A DNA stretch of 64,000 bases from Trametes villosa (Eukaryota; Basidiomycota; Agaricomycetes; Polyporales; Polyporaceae). The position numbers and the translations under genes were made by a program. Positions within the stretch are counted from its first letter, which is position 1, and each line of letters starts with the position of its first letter. The notes under the pieces are model-generated. The model saw only the letters and a list, made by a program, of their open reading frames with translations, was not told the DNA's origin and ran no database searches. Location: assembly GCA_002964805.2 (NCBI GenBank), contig PUDQ02000001.1, positions 4,612,001 through 4,676,000 of the forward strand, read 5' to 3'. Positions 33,370 to 43,842 of the stretch are shown here, piece by piece.

Positions 33370-35496
33370 ATGACCACCTCCGCGGCACATGACGAGAGAC
33401 AGCCTTTGCTTAGTGGTCGTAGCTCAGGCGAGCGCGCGGCATCGGAGCTCACGGCGAGTTCATCGTTGACGGAAGTGGAGAGAGAGTCGCCAACCGAGAC
33501 GACTTCCTATCAGGGCAGTGCGGAAAATCAAGCGCTCGGCGCTCTTTTCTCCTCCCTCCTCGTCGACTCCATCCCAGGTGCGCGTCTTTCACGCTTTCAT
33601 GGTGCAGCATTACATCTGAGACTCACTCTAAATTTCAAGTTATCCTATCATATGTTCTTCAGAACTCGATCCAGTTCGTCGCCGTGCTCGTCACCGGGCG
33701 TCTGGGTCCCGACGAGCTGTCCGCGGCCGCGTTCTCGCTGATGCTAGCCATGGCCTTGGGCAAGTAGATATCTCCAAAGCCTCCGTATATGCAGACTATT
33801 TAATCTTTTTTTCAGGCTGGTGCGTAGCCCTGGGTGGAACGACTGCCCTTGACACGCTCGGCTCCCAGGCGTTTACCGGTGGGGACCGGCCGTCGGTGTC
33901 GATTCATCTGCAGCGCTGCATCGTCCTTCTGTGGCTACTATTCATACCCGTCGGCTTCCTATGGGCGTTTATCGAGCCCTTGCTGCTACTTACCGGCCAG
34001 GAGGAGCGGCTCAGTCGGGACGTCCAGGCGTTCCTGCGCGTTCTCCTTCTCGGCGCGCCAGGTTACATCGCCTTCGAGAGCCTGAAGAAATACCTCCAGT
34101 GTCAAGGTGGGCAGAGTTTCCGCAGCCGAGCTTTTGGTTAGGTTTCTGATTAGCTTTGGCGAGCAGGTATCATGCGGGCTTCGACTTACGTCCTCCTGCT
34201 CGTCGCACCCGTCAACGTGGCTCTGAACGTGCTTCTGGTGCACCACACCTCGCTGGGGCTGCTAGGCGCCCCCCTCGCTATCTCCATTACGTTCTGGCTG
34301 TGCTTCGTCCTCCTGATCCTCCTGACGTACCTCTCGCCCACCCATCGCAAGAACCAGACCTGGGCCGGGATCCAGCCTGCTGTCGTGTTCGATCTCGGGA
34401 GCTGCATGTACTTCCTGAAGCTCGCCGTCCCGGGCATCCTCATGGTAGGTACGGAATGGTGCGTCCTGCAGCTCGTTCTCATGTCCGCGCTTCTGATGTT
34501 GGAACAGGGCGGCGTTCGAGATCGTGGCCCTGGCAGCAGGACGTCTGGGCGCGCTGCCTCTCGCCGCACAGTCCGTCATCATGACGACGGACCAGAGTAA
34601 GTTGCTAATGCCCGTTCATGTGCTAAGCTCACGGGGCGCCTTGATGCAGTCCTGAACACTATACCATTTGGCATCGGTATGTGTCCTCCTCTATTAGACG
34701 GCATATGAACTCATGCCCGTTTGACAGGCGTCGCCGCATCTACGCGAGTGGGCAACTACATCGGCGCGCGGTCCGTTATCGGTGCAAAACGTGCTAGCCA
34801 TGCCTCCGCGCTTCTCAGCGTGGTGGCAGGAGCTATTGTGATGGTCGTGCTCCTCGCGACGAAAGACGTGAGTTAGTTCTTACGGCGCCCCGATACATTC
34901 TCACCCGAGTCTTAGGTTTTTGGCTATCTGTACAGCGACGATGACGATGTGGTCGTTCTAGTCAGCAAGGTCATGCCACTCGTGGCGTCATTCCAGGTAG
35001 GTTTCTTCTATCCTTCCTGGCGACGACGCTGACGTTGGGTCTAGATTGCAGACGGTCTTGCTGGATCATGCGGTGGTGTTCTTCGTGGCCAAGGTATGCA
35101 CTACTGGTTTGACCCTTGGCTCGCACACGCGTGACGCGGTACTATCTTGCAGGTCGCCAGCACCTTGGCGCGTTCTTCAACCTTATCGCGTACTACGTCT
35201 TGGCCCTGCCGCTTGGGATCACCCTCGCCTTCCACCCCAAGACTCACCTTGGTCTGCAAGGCCTGTGGATAGGTACGCACGTCGGTGTCTCTACGGCTAT
35301 AGCGCGGATGTTTACAAGAAGGACAGGTCAAGTCATCGCCCTCTTCATAGTCGGACTGAGCGAATATGCGGTCGTGTGGCTCGGAACTGACTGGGCGATG
35401 GAGGTGCAGCGCAGCGTCGAGCGTAATGAAGCTGAAGCGAAGAGGCGGCTGACACACGCGCATCCGAGTCGCGAGGAGCTTCCCTCGTCGAGCTGA
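33370..35496 (+). CDS. MATE-family multidrug/toxin extrusion transporter
   Basis: Eleven exons (33370-33577, 33640-33759, 33816-34106, 34167-34458, 34508-34596, 34650-34676, 34728-34867, 34916-34996, 35045-35093, 35153-35272, 35327-35496) join to 528 residues. About 12 membrane segments follow a 60-residue Ser/Glu-rich cytosolic N-terminus. Recognisable MATE parts are [103 protein letters not shown] and GVLRGQGR. The family exchanges H+ or Na+ for organic cations; fungal members sit in the vacuolar or plasma membrane. Intron 2 begins GCAAGT; the only GT alternative nearby breaks the frame. Every other junction is GT-AG and restores family sequence. Confidence 0.93.
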
Positions 35497-36106
35497 AGAT
35501 GCACCGCGCATCCTTTTCTTGAGCTTACTGTATCTCATTAGAAACCTTCGTCCATGACCGACTTGTTCCAGTGCGTTTGCAGCTACTCGGTTTTCGTACG
35601 GGGTAGGCACCGGCCGACGAAACGCCACCCATCATGACGGCCAATCGTCTTGCATCTTCAAGTTTCTCTATCATTCCGCTGCCGGACCGTGAACGGACCG
35701 CGAAGAGGCCGACCTAGAACGTCTGGAGATTCGACCATTCACAGCGCTTTCAGGCTTCCGCTCTCGACCAAGGCTCGAGCCTTTCAGGACTCCGCGGTTG
35801 GGCTGTACGGCGCATCGATCGAAGCGGGAGTGTATGCGCAGCGTGCATCTCGGAGACTTCGGCTCTCGAGGCTGTGAGCGGGCTCGTATGGACAGCGTGC
35901 GGAACCGTGTGGGAGGGACTAGCCTCTCGGAGTCTCGGCGGGACGGCGTCAACGCCGCTCCAGGCGCGATCGACTCTGGCGGCATCCTCTGCCGCGCGCC
36001 CAGTATAGACACGTTCGCGGCGGCGCAGACCCATATATGAAGGGCCCGCGCCGCCGCTCCCATTTCTCCAGCATCACCTGCTATCCACTACCACACACCA
36101 CTTGAC
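35497..36106. other. Spacer between MATE and glycerol dehydrogenase genes
   Basis: About 610 bp. CATATATGA at 36032-36040, some 70 bp before the next ATG, is the likely TATA element of the glycerol dehydrogenase. Nothing else recognised. Confidence 0.5.
36034..36040 (+). promoter_or_regulatory. TATA-like element of the glycerol dehydrogenase gene
   Basis: TATATGA about 70 bp upstream of the ATG at 36107, followed by a CA-rich leader. Confidence 0.5.
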
Positions 36107-37413
36107 ATGCCCAACCCCAACAAGGTCACCGAGCGGCTCTTCCAGTCACCATCCAAATACATCCAGGGCCCGTACGCCATCCAGAACGCCGCGAAGTACC
36201 TCGGGAAACTCGGCAACGCCCCGCTCCTGCTTTGCGATGACATCGTTTGGAACATCGGTATGCGATGCGAAGTTCACTGCGTCGATGCGCGCGATTGCTA
36301 ACACCTTCTCTTCTTATAGCCGGCAAGGACCTCGTAAAAGCGCTCGAGGGCGCAAGCTTCAAGGTCTACAGGGCCGTCTTCGGAGGCGAAGCCTCCCGAG
36401 AGGAGATCGACCGCCTCAGCGCACTCGGACGCGAGCAGTCGTCCGACTTCGTCATCGCGCTCGGCGGCGGCAAGACGATCGACACCGCGAAGACCGTCGC
36501 GGACGGCCTCGCGCTCCAGGTCGCGATCATCCCCACCACCGCGTCGACGGACGCGCCGTGCTCGGCGCTCTCCGTCCTCTACCGCCCCTCGGGCGAGTTC
36601 CACTGCTACACCTTCTTCGACAAGAACCCGAACATCGTGCTCGTCGACACGACCGTCGTCTCGAAGGCACCCGCGCGCTTCCTCGCCGCGGGCATGGGCG
36701 ACGCGATCGCGACGAACGTCGAGGCGCGGAGCGTGCCGTTTAGCACGAACTTTGGCGGTGGCCTCCCGACGGCGGTGTCGTCCGCGATATGCGCGAAGTG
36801 CGAGGAGATCCTCTTCACGTACGGAAAGCAGGCGTACGAGGCCAACAAGGCGCACGCTGTTACGCCCGCGCTGGAGGCGGTCGTCGAGGCGAACACACTG
36901 CTGTCAGGCCTGGGCTTCGAGTCCGGAGGTCTTGCCGCTGCACACGCCGTAAGTATAACCTCCTATGGGTCTGCAGCCTGCACCGAGCTGACTCGACTCC
37001 CCAGATCCACAACGGTATGACCGCGATAGAAGAACTGCACACACTCTTGCATGGAGAAAAAGGTTAGCATGATCCTGCGCGTTCTCGCACCTCTCTTCAT
37101 CCTAACACCCGCATTCCCAGTCGCGTTCGGCACAATCTGCCAGCTTGTGTTGGACGGCGCCCCGACATCTGAGCTCGACCGGTACATCGAGCTCATGCTC
37201 TCGGTCGACCTGCCGGTCACCTTTGAGCTCCTGGGCATCCCGAACGTGAAGGACGAGGAGCTGCGCCGCGTCGCAGAGCTCGCCTGCGCGGAGGGCGAGA
37301 CGATCTGGAACCTCGATCGCGTCATCAACGTCGACCTCGTCTACGGCTCCATCAAGGCCGCGGACGCTGCTGGTAGGGACTACATCAAGCGGAAGGGCTG
37401 GACGAAGAACTAG
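36107..37413 (+). CDS. gldA: Glycerol dehydrogenase (metal-dependent alcohol dehydrogenase, GldA type)
   Basis: Four exons (36107-36257, 36320-36948, 37005-37062, 37121-37413) encode 376 residues, the usual length of GldA. It oxidises glycerol to dihydroxyacetone with NAD+. N-terminal dinucleotide-binding half: YIQGPYAIQNAAKYL, VIALGGGKTIDTAKTVAD (GGGK loop) and IPTTASTDAPCSALSVLY. The C-terminal helical half carries the three metal ligands: Asp in GMGDAIATNVEA, His in GGLAAAHAIHNG and His in LHGEKVAFG, the last two brought together by exon 3. The closest relatives I can recall are bacterial GldA proteins, with similar ones in fungi, so an old transfer is conceivable, but introns and codon use look native. 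Cytosolic, no targeting signal. Confidence 0.92.
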
Positions 37414-38217
37414 AGGGCTGTAGAGCCTGGTGTACACTCACTGTTTGCATTTCGCGGACGCTCACTTGTAGCTTAGAAAATATGTATACCAGGAAGGGAT
37501 GTTGTATAGTATACGAAGCCAACTATTATTGCATGCACCGGAAGCGCAGGGGTGTGTGATTTCGAGCGCGATTGGAAAGCAGCAGTGTAGTGGCGGGAGG
37601 TGACTGGGAGGTGGCAGCCTGGCAGGTCCAATGGGTGCTCGCAGGTGCTCGCTCGAGGACCCGAGTCCCGCCGGCTCTTCCCGAGATTCCCGATCTACTG
37701 TACGACCGTCCACGCGTACTTCGGAAAAGTCAAACATGCCCCGCTTCTCGTTGCTCTATATGACCCACATTCTGGCTATATGCGCCGACATAGCTGAGCC
37801 TGTGTTCTCTTGAGGCAACTCTCTGACTTGAACGTTTCTCGATTTCAGCCCGAGTCCTTGTCGACACGATGGAATCGCAGGCTGGACCACGGGTTGTCAA
37901 CTAGCTAGCTGCTCTCGAAAGCCTTGCAATCTCGTTCCTCCAGCTGCGTCTATCTGTGTCTCTGAATCCTACAGTGGATGAATGGCTTCCTACTTGCAAC
38001 GCGCGCGGGGTTCAAACAGGACTACAATCCGAACATGCCTCCGGCGGTCTCGATCGAAACCGCCGCAGGCAGCCTCTGTTCGCGCCCGCCATGTCAGCCT
38101 CGTCAGCCTCCGGGGGGCTATATAGAATGAGTTTGCAATAGCTTGCTCTCCTTGTTGCGTTGCCCTCATCCAAGTCGTGCTATCAGCTATTCGCGCTTTA
38201 CTCTACAGCTTTCTCAC
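37414..38217. other. Spacer upstream of the acidic orphan gene
   Basis: About 800 bp. A TATATAG at 38119-38125 lies about 95 bp before the ATG at 38218 and is a plausible TATA box. No gene supported. Confidence 0.5.
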
Positions 38218-40087
38218 ATGTCTACACTCTTTCACCAGCTCAGCAACCCTCGCGGTTCCCGCGTCGGTCACTCCCTGGGTTACCCATACGATCCAAACAT
38301 CGACGATCTACGCAGGACGGCTTACCCCTCTAGTGTCGAAGACGTCTACGGCCTCGTCGACTTCGAACGCGAGGAAGACGCCTACGACGCCTACGAGTCG
38401 CTCGCCGGAGACGAGGTCGATGACGTCGACCTCTACTACTTCAGCGCTGACTCGGATGCGTCCGTGGCTACTCTTCCCAACAAGGCCCCGACGTTGGATG
38501 CCATGGAGGACGACGAAGACGTCATGCCGGGTGGCTGGCCAAGCACCCCGGAGAGCAGGGTCTTCTCCCCGCCGCCGTGTCCATCGTACGCTCGTCCGCA
38601 GTCGTTCATCGCGGACGGCGTGCGTATCACGGTGACCGAGGCGGAAGACGACTACGCCAACGACTACGACTACGAGGATAGGCCTTGTCTGCGGGAGAGT
38701 GACTCCGCCGCGTCGTTCTTCACTGCGGCGGAAAGTCACGGGGAAGATCTTTTCCTCCTTTCTCCCTCGCCGACGACAGGTTTCCTCCAGGTCCCGGTCA
38801 CGATCATGGCACCGTCGCCTTCTGTGCTCACTATCTTCGAGGAGTTCGCCAGCTCTCCGCCCCTTCCGGCGTTGACGTTTGATGACGACGAGGAGGCAAA
38901 CCTGTGGTCGCTTTCTGTGTCGCCTACTTCGACAGGTCTCCTAACGCCCCCCGGGAACGGCTGTCTGGCGACCTGCATCGCCCAAAGCTCCGAGTTTTCC
39001 TCCAACGTCGCGTCATTCCTCGCACCGCCTTCCACTCTGCCGTCTTACTACCCCTGGTTCGATTCGATCCTCGATGTGAGTTGTCATGTCTTGCATTCTG
39101 CATGCACTCTAACCCTGCGGCTAGCAATACCTGGACAACGACGAGGTCGGCGAGGTCACGGTACCAGAGCCGGCCTGTTCTGAGCCTGCTCCGTATTTCA
39201 CTGCGTCTACACGTCGGCGATGGGCTGTTCAATGCACCAAGTCCTACCAAACCCTGCTCGACATATTCGATACCTCCATCGGCAGTCCTTGCGTTGGAGG
39301 CTTGTCTTGTTCTTCGTCTAAGAGCGGAGACATCCCAGCTTACAAGGTAAGCGTCGTATAGTCCCGTTGTATAGTAGCTGATGACCGTGGACGTCAGGCC
39401 ATCGTTACGTCGGACTCCGAGGAGTGCCCACGCGAGCCGTTTGAGGAGCTCTGGCATAGCGCGCGAGCGAGCGCCTTTACCGAGAGGGTAACTAGACCTC
39501 AGCCTGTGGCCCGTGTAGACGGCCAGGCTTCGCAGGTGGTAATCGGTAAAGAGCTCGAGCAGATCGACATGTCTGCCACTGCGACGGACCTCAGCACGCT
39601 CCTCGACCTCTACGCTCCTCTCGAGCCAACTAGTGTACACACACCACCATCCCGCCCTAGGGATGCTTTTCTTTCTGAAGAAGACGAGGAGGATTACCGC
39701 ACCCCGTCCACTATCCGTCTGACTGGCGCTGGCCCGCACCCCAACAGGTGGTTGGGTGAGGCGGCACGCCAAGCGTTCTGGAAAATGTGGACGCGGCCGA
39801 GCGGGGAAGACCTCGCTGCGCTGTTCAAGCCCAGCGAGGACACCCTGTCCCGACTCAATATCTTCGTAGAAGAGGACGAGCTCATCCGTCCTCTTCCCGG
39901 CAATGGAGACTACTACTGCACGTTCCAGGTGCGTCTATTCATGCGTCTTTGAGCCTTCCTAGGGCTGACCTGAGAGCAGCCACCCCCGGTCGGACAGCCT
40001 GACAGGCTGCGGGAGCGGCTGAAACAGGAACATCGGGACGCTTTCCTCGCGCTATGGAAAGAGTCCCTTGAGCAGGACTACCTCTGA
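38218..40087 (+). CDS. Acidic hypothetical protein
   Basis: Four exons (38218-39075, 39125-39346, 39398-39928, 39980-40087) encode 572 residues; all three introns are phase 0, GT-AG and about 50 bp. I recognise no domain. The N-terminal 300 residues are acidic and Ser/Pro/Tyr-rich, with low-complexity stretches (DEVDDVDLYYFSADSD, ANDYDYEDRP) and a few hydrophobic patches. The C-terminal part looks more ordered: NRWLGEAARQAFWKMWTRPS, LSRLNIFVEEDEL, and a terminal amphipathic helix (RLRERLKQEHRDAFLALWKE). No signal peptide or membrane helix. Likely intracellular and partly disordered; lineage-specific as far as I can tell. The upstream in-frame leader from 38143 lacks an ATG, so 38218 is chosen. 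Confidence 0.75.
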
Positions 40088-42439
40088 CTGCCGGCCTTCA
40101 CCATTTCTTTTCACCGTGATCAACTCCGCGCAACGGCGACCTACCACGACTTCAACGCAACGCAACCACTCGCTTTCTTTGCTATCCAGTCTCAACGCTA
40201 TCCGATCCTCCTCCAATTTACAACCGTCGGAGGCTCGTAATCGAGTGTCAGAGCTAGGAGTAGCTCTTACACTCGTAGTACTTCGTCGACGGATCTGCAC
40301 TGTACCATCAACGCCGGGATCTCCCTTCGCGCAGGCCATCGCTCGCGGCCTCCTCGACGTGGAACCCTCGGCTACTCCGCCCTACTATTCATCTTCTTCG
40401 ACCTCGACGCCCGGAGAGCCTGATCGCTAGGCTCTCTGGGTGCCTTCGTCGACCGCCCGCGCGTGTCAACTTCCGCGTGAGCCCCTTTCTCTCCCAGTGC
40501 GCCAGCGCCGTGCGGCCACGATGTGTCGACGACGTCGACTGAGCAACATCGCGGTTGTCCGCGCGCAGCACGCACTGTATCCGCCTCACACTCGCCAACC
40601 CAAGCCCGACGTCCCGGCCGCGTCCGTGTTTGAGATTCACGTCCGCGACCGGCAATGTCGGCATCCCCGACCCCCCCAAGCACGAGCGATTTTGGCGGCC
40701 GCTCGCGAAGTGGCACATGCACTTCGCACACCTGTTCCGGCTGGGGGATCGTCAACGGCCTCCCTCTGAGGCTCCTCCCCATTCGAACTCCTTCCTGGTT
40801 TCTCCCAACTTCGTCAGCGACGGTGCCCCCAGTCGCGACTCCACCACCTGGCGATGCGGGAGCTGTTCTGCCGGCATCGCCCAACTCGGCTCATCGCGAG
40901 CCACTCCTTCGACAATCCTCTACGACGCTCATAGGTCGCCTGGATCGTCCACACTGTTCATCCTTTGCTTGGCGACACGGAGCTACTTTACCGGCGTCGC
41001 CCTCCTTGGCTCTTTCCGAGCCATCTCCTTGACAACCCCTTCCCATCCCCCAAGGAGTCCGGGTCGTCGACATTTGTTCATTGTTCCTCGTTCACTCTCA
41101 AGCAACCGGTACGTCACTTCTTTCTTAGTACATCTTGTAATACTAATTGGAATTCGCACAGATCTTCTCAGTACATCGCACAGATGCATACGTGCGCTGT
41201 CTTGAGCAAGACCGGATGCGACAGGCGTCCTCTCCGGCTGGCCAACCTCGGCCGGAGAGCGTGAAGCTCGTTCATCCCCGCATCGGGTAAGTCTCCACCT
41301 CACGTCTCATCGCTTCACTCCGCTGACACTCCCTGGCAGTTTCTCCTATTGACACACGCACGCGCGCGCGCGCTGTCATAGGGCACGGAACGATGCCATA
41401 GCCCCTCCTTCCTCGTGCAAAGGAAGGATGGGGCCGCTCCCTGGAAAGCTCGTAGCTCTCTCCGCTGCCCCGAAAATGGACGATGCTAGCGGACCTCGTG
41501 CTGGCTCTGGCCGTCTAGGACTAGCTCTCAGCTAGGCTACCTCCCGCTCGCTCGAGCTCCTGGCGCTCGTCCTCTCAGAGTTGTCCGGCCCCAACTCTCG
41601 GTCTCGCACCGACAACCACTGGGCCGATCAAAATACTTGCTTAATTGCTCACAACGCTATCTGAGGCTACTGCTTCTGCATTCTCCCTGGCCTACCCGCT
41701 CTCTGGCCTATGCTCCTTCCTGGATCTTGGACTTCTGCGTACTGGTACTCTTCATCAACGCCATTAAGCGTCCGCGATTTTTTTCTCAGCCTTCGGTAAG
41801 CACCTCCTCCCCTTCGGCGTCCATGCGCGCAGTACTGACATCGTCGCAGGGCTTCTCAGAAAGGGCTGGTCTTTTTCGCTCGTCAGTACAATACCGACTC
41901 GTCTTTTGTCTCCTGTTCGTTGGAGATGAGGCAGACGTGCCATAGAGTCGCGTTGACGATTTATTCTCATGTATCCTACCGCACACATGCACAACCAGTC
42001 CGTTGGAGTCTTTGCACAACCACGCGTGATGGGGCCGTCGGATATACCCGTATGCAAGAATTTAAAGATGTGTAGCGTGAGCCGCAGCTTTCCTCTCTGT
42101 TCCTGGAGATCTCGCGCGGTCGGCTCGGATGGCGCAAGGTTAGTTTCGTGCATGCATTGTTACATCGTGAGCCTGCGATCGCGAGCGTATGCGGCGGAAA
42201 TTTGATTCGCCTGATGAGAATTGACGTTGCTAGTGCTTCAAAGTTCAGACTACTGTATGAAACACCTTCGAGGATGTTTCGCCGCTGCGAACAGAAGAGA
42301 GCAGTTGGCAAGCCAGAACTAACGTTTACACATGCCTGCGCAGATTGAGCATATTGAGCTGTGGCGCAAGATGAGTGCCTACAGATAGGCGCCCACGTCC
42401 CTTGTTTTCTCCCTTCATCGTCTCGTCCAACCGGCCGCC
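40088..42439. other. Gene-poor region with a 120-bp tandem repeat, a CG microsatellite and a hairpin
   Basis: About 2.35 kb. Two adjacent 120-bp units (40850-40969 and 40970-41089) are similar over their whole length. A CA/CG microsatellite lies at 41354-41374 and a near-perfect 13-bp hairpin at 41402-41435. A long plus frame (40555-41205) crosses both repeat units, but I cannot confirm that it is translated. Confidence 0.5.
40850..41089. repeat. Imperfect tandem duplication, 120-bp unit, two copies
   Basis: Copies share anchor blocks at the same offsets, such as GGCGA, GGAGCT, CCGGC.TCGCCC, CGAGCCA.CTC, GACAA.CC and TGTTCAT. Identity looks roughly 60-65% by eye. The unit is 40 codons long, so frame is conserved between copies. 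Confidence 0.65.
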
Positions 42440-42801
42440 ATGGGTCGCAGCGCGAAGTTCCACAAACGCCAGGTACGTCCTACGCCGTTGCCAGGCACAC
42501 TCGCGAAAACCCCGCCGTCTCACCGCCGCAAACCCTGCACGAACAGACCAAGAAGACGACGGGCAGCGCCGGGTCTGCCGCGCCCGCCCAGGCTGCCGCG
42601 CGACCGAAGGCGGCGACGGCCGCGCCGACGCCCAAGGAGCAGAAGAAGCGTGCGGGGCTGAAGGCGAAGGCGGGCAAGCAGCCGCGGCGCGAGGGCGACG
42701 GGCCCGTGCTCGGGGGCGCGGACTATGTCGAGCTCATGTTCGGGAGCAGGCGCGCGGCGAGGGCGGAGGCGGCCAAGCTGCCCAAGGACCCCGATCAGTG
42801 A
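42440..42801 (+). CDS. Small basic conserved fungal protein (MGRSAKFHKR type)
   Basis: Two exons (42440-42472 and 42547-42801) encode 95 residues. The N-terminus MGRSAKFHKRQTKK is, as I recall, a strongly conserved start in small fungal proteins of unknown function; it is followed by an Ala/Lys/Pro-rich linker, KEQKKRAGLKAKAGK and the conserved block VLGGADYVELMFGSRR. Positively charged and Lys-rich, so nucleic-acid or ribosome association is possible but unproven. The first exon of 33 nt is fixed by the MGRSAKFHK motif and its GTACGT donor; alternative acceptors in the intron would break the frame. Confidence 0.82.
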
Positions 42802-43842
42802 GCGTTGAGTCTCGGTCCGCTTGGGAGGCGCGGCGCGCTCTGGAGAGTGGTGCGGTATCGCGGTCACTGGTGTGCAGCCGCGTTGCTGTGGTGTTGAGCT
42901 GGTGGAACGTGGACGCCTTGGGGATGCGAACATTCGATGGACGCTGGGGACCAGTGGAGACCGCGCTTTGTTCTCGGGATCCAGGGCACGGGCTACAAGC
43001 TACAGGGGCACGAATGGGCGATGCTGGATTGCGTTGACGTTCTGCGGACCGTCGCCCATCGCCGCAACGCCGTGAGTGCTGGTATATATAGCTCGTGCTA
43101 CGCTCCCCGCGCTGATTCATTCATGATGCCAGTGATGCTATGCCACAGTGTCGATCCTCTCCCTCTCCTTCGAGCTATAGGAAGTGCTCAGGATCGCCCG
43201 CGCAGCATCCCAGTAGCATCAACATCATGATACATTTAGAGCGTGTCTCAGCTCCCCAAGCTGTCATAAACCATGGACGGCCCTGCTGCTCGCGAGGGGC
43301 CCACCATGCACGTCCGTGTTCACACCCAGGATTCGCGGCGGGAGCGGAGAGGGCGTAGGAATTCGTCGTGCGCGCCGTAGTCCTACATCATACACATTAC
43401 AGCTAGGGATACAACGGGATCACTTTCTGGACAGTAAAGCCATGCAGCAGCGCGGAGCAAGCCAAGCGATCCGACCCGCGTCAGTCAGGCGCGCGGGCGG
43501 GGAGGTGCGGTAGGTAGAGCGTGAGAGACGGAGAGAGCAGCATAATACTAGTGTACGGCGGCGATGCGATCATCCGCGAACGAGCGGACGCGCCGCAGGC
43601 GCAGTGCAAGTGCAGGTGCAAGTAAGGATAAGAATATGCACAGCGAAGAAGGCAGGGCGGTCGCTCCCTTCCGCGGCAGACAGGGCGGCTGCATTCGCGT
43701 ACATGTATCGCGGGAGGGGAGGCCGGGGCGAAGGGAAGAAGGGGCATCCCGTCGATGCGAGGCAAATGCGAAAGGGAGCATGCGATCTCAAACCCACAAA
43801 CACTGAGACTGGAAACGAAACTAGGAAAATCCGGAGAAGAGA
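42802..43842. other. Convergent intergenic region with an orphan TATA sequence
   Basis: About 1 kb between two gene ends. TATATATA at 43083-43090 is not followed by a gene that I can support. No repeats recognised. Confidence 0.4.
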
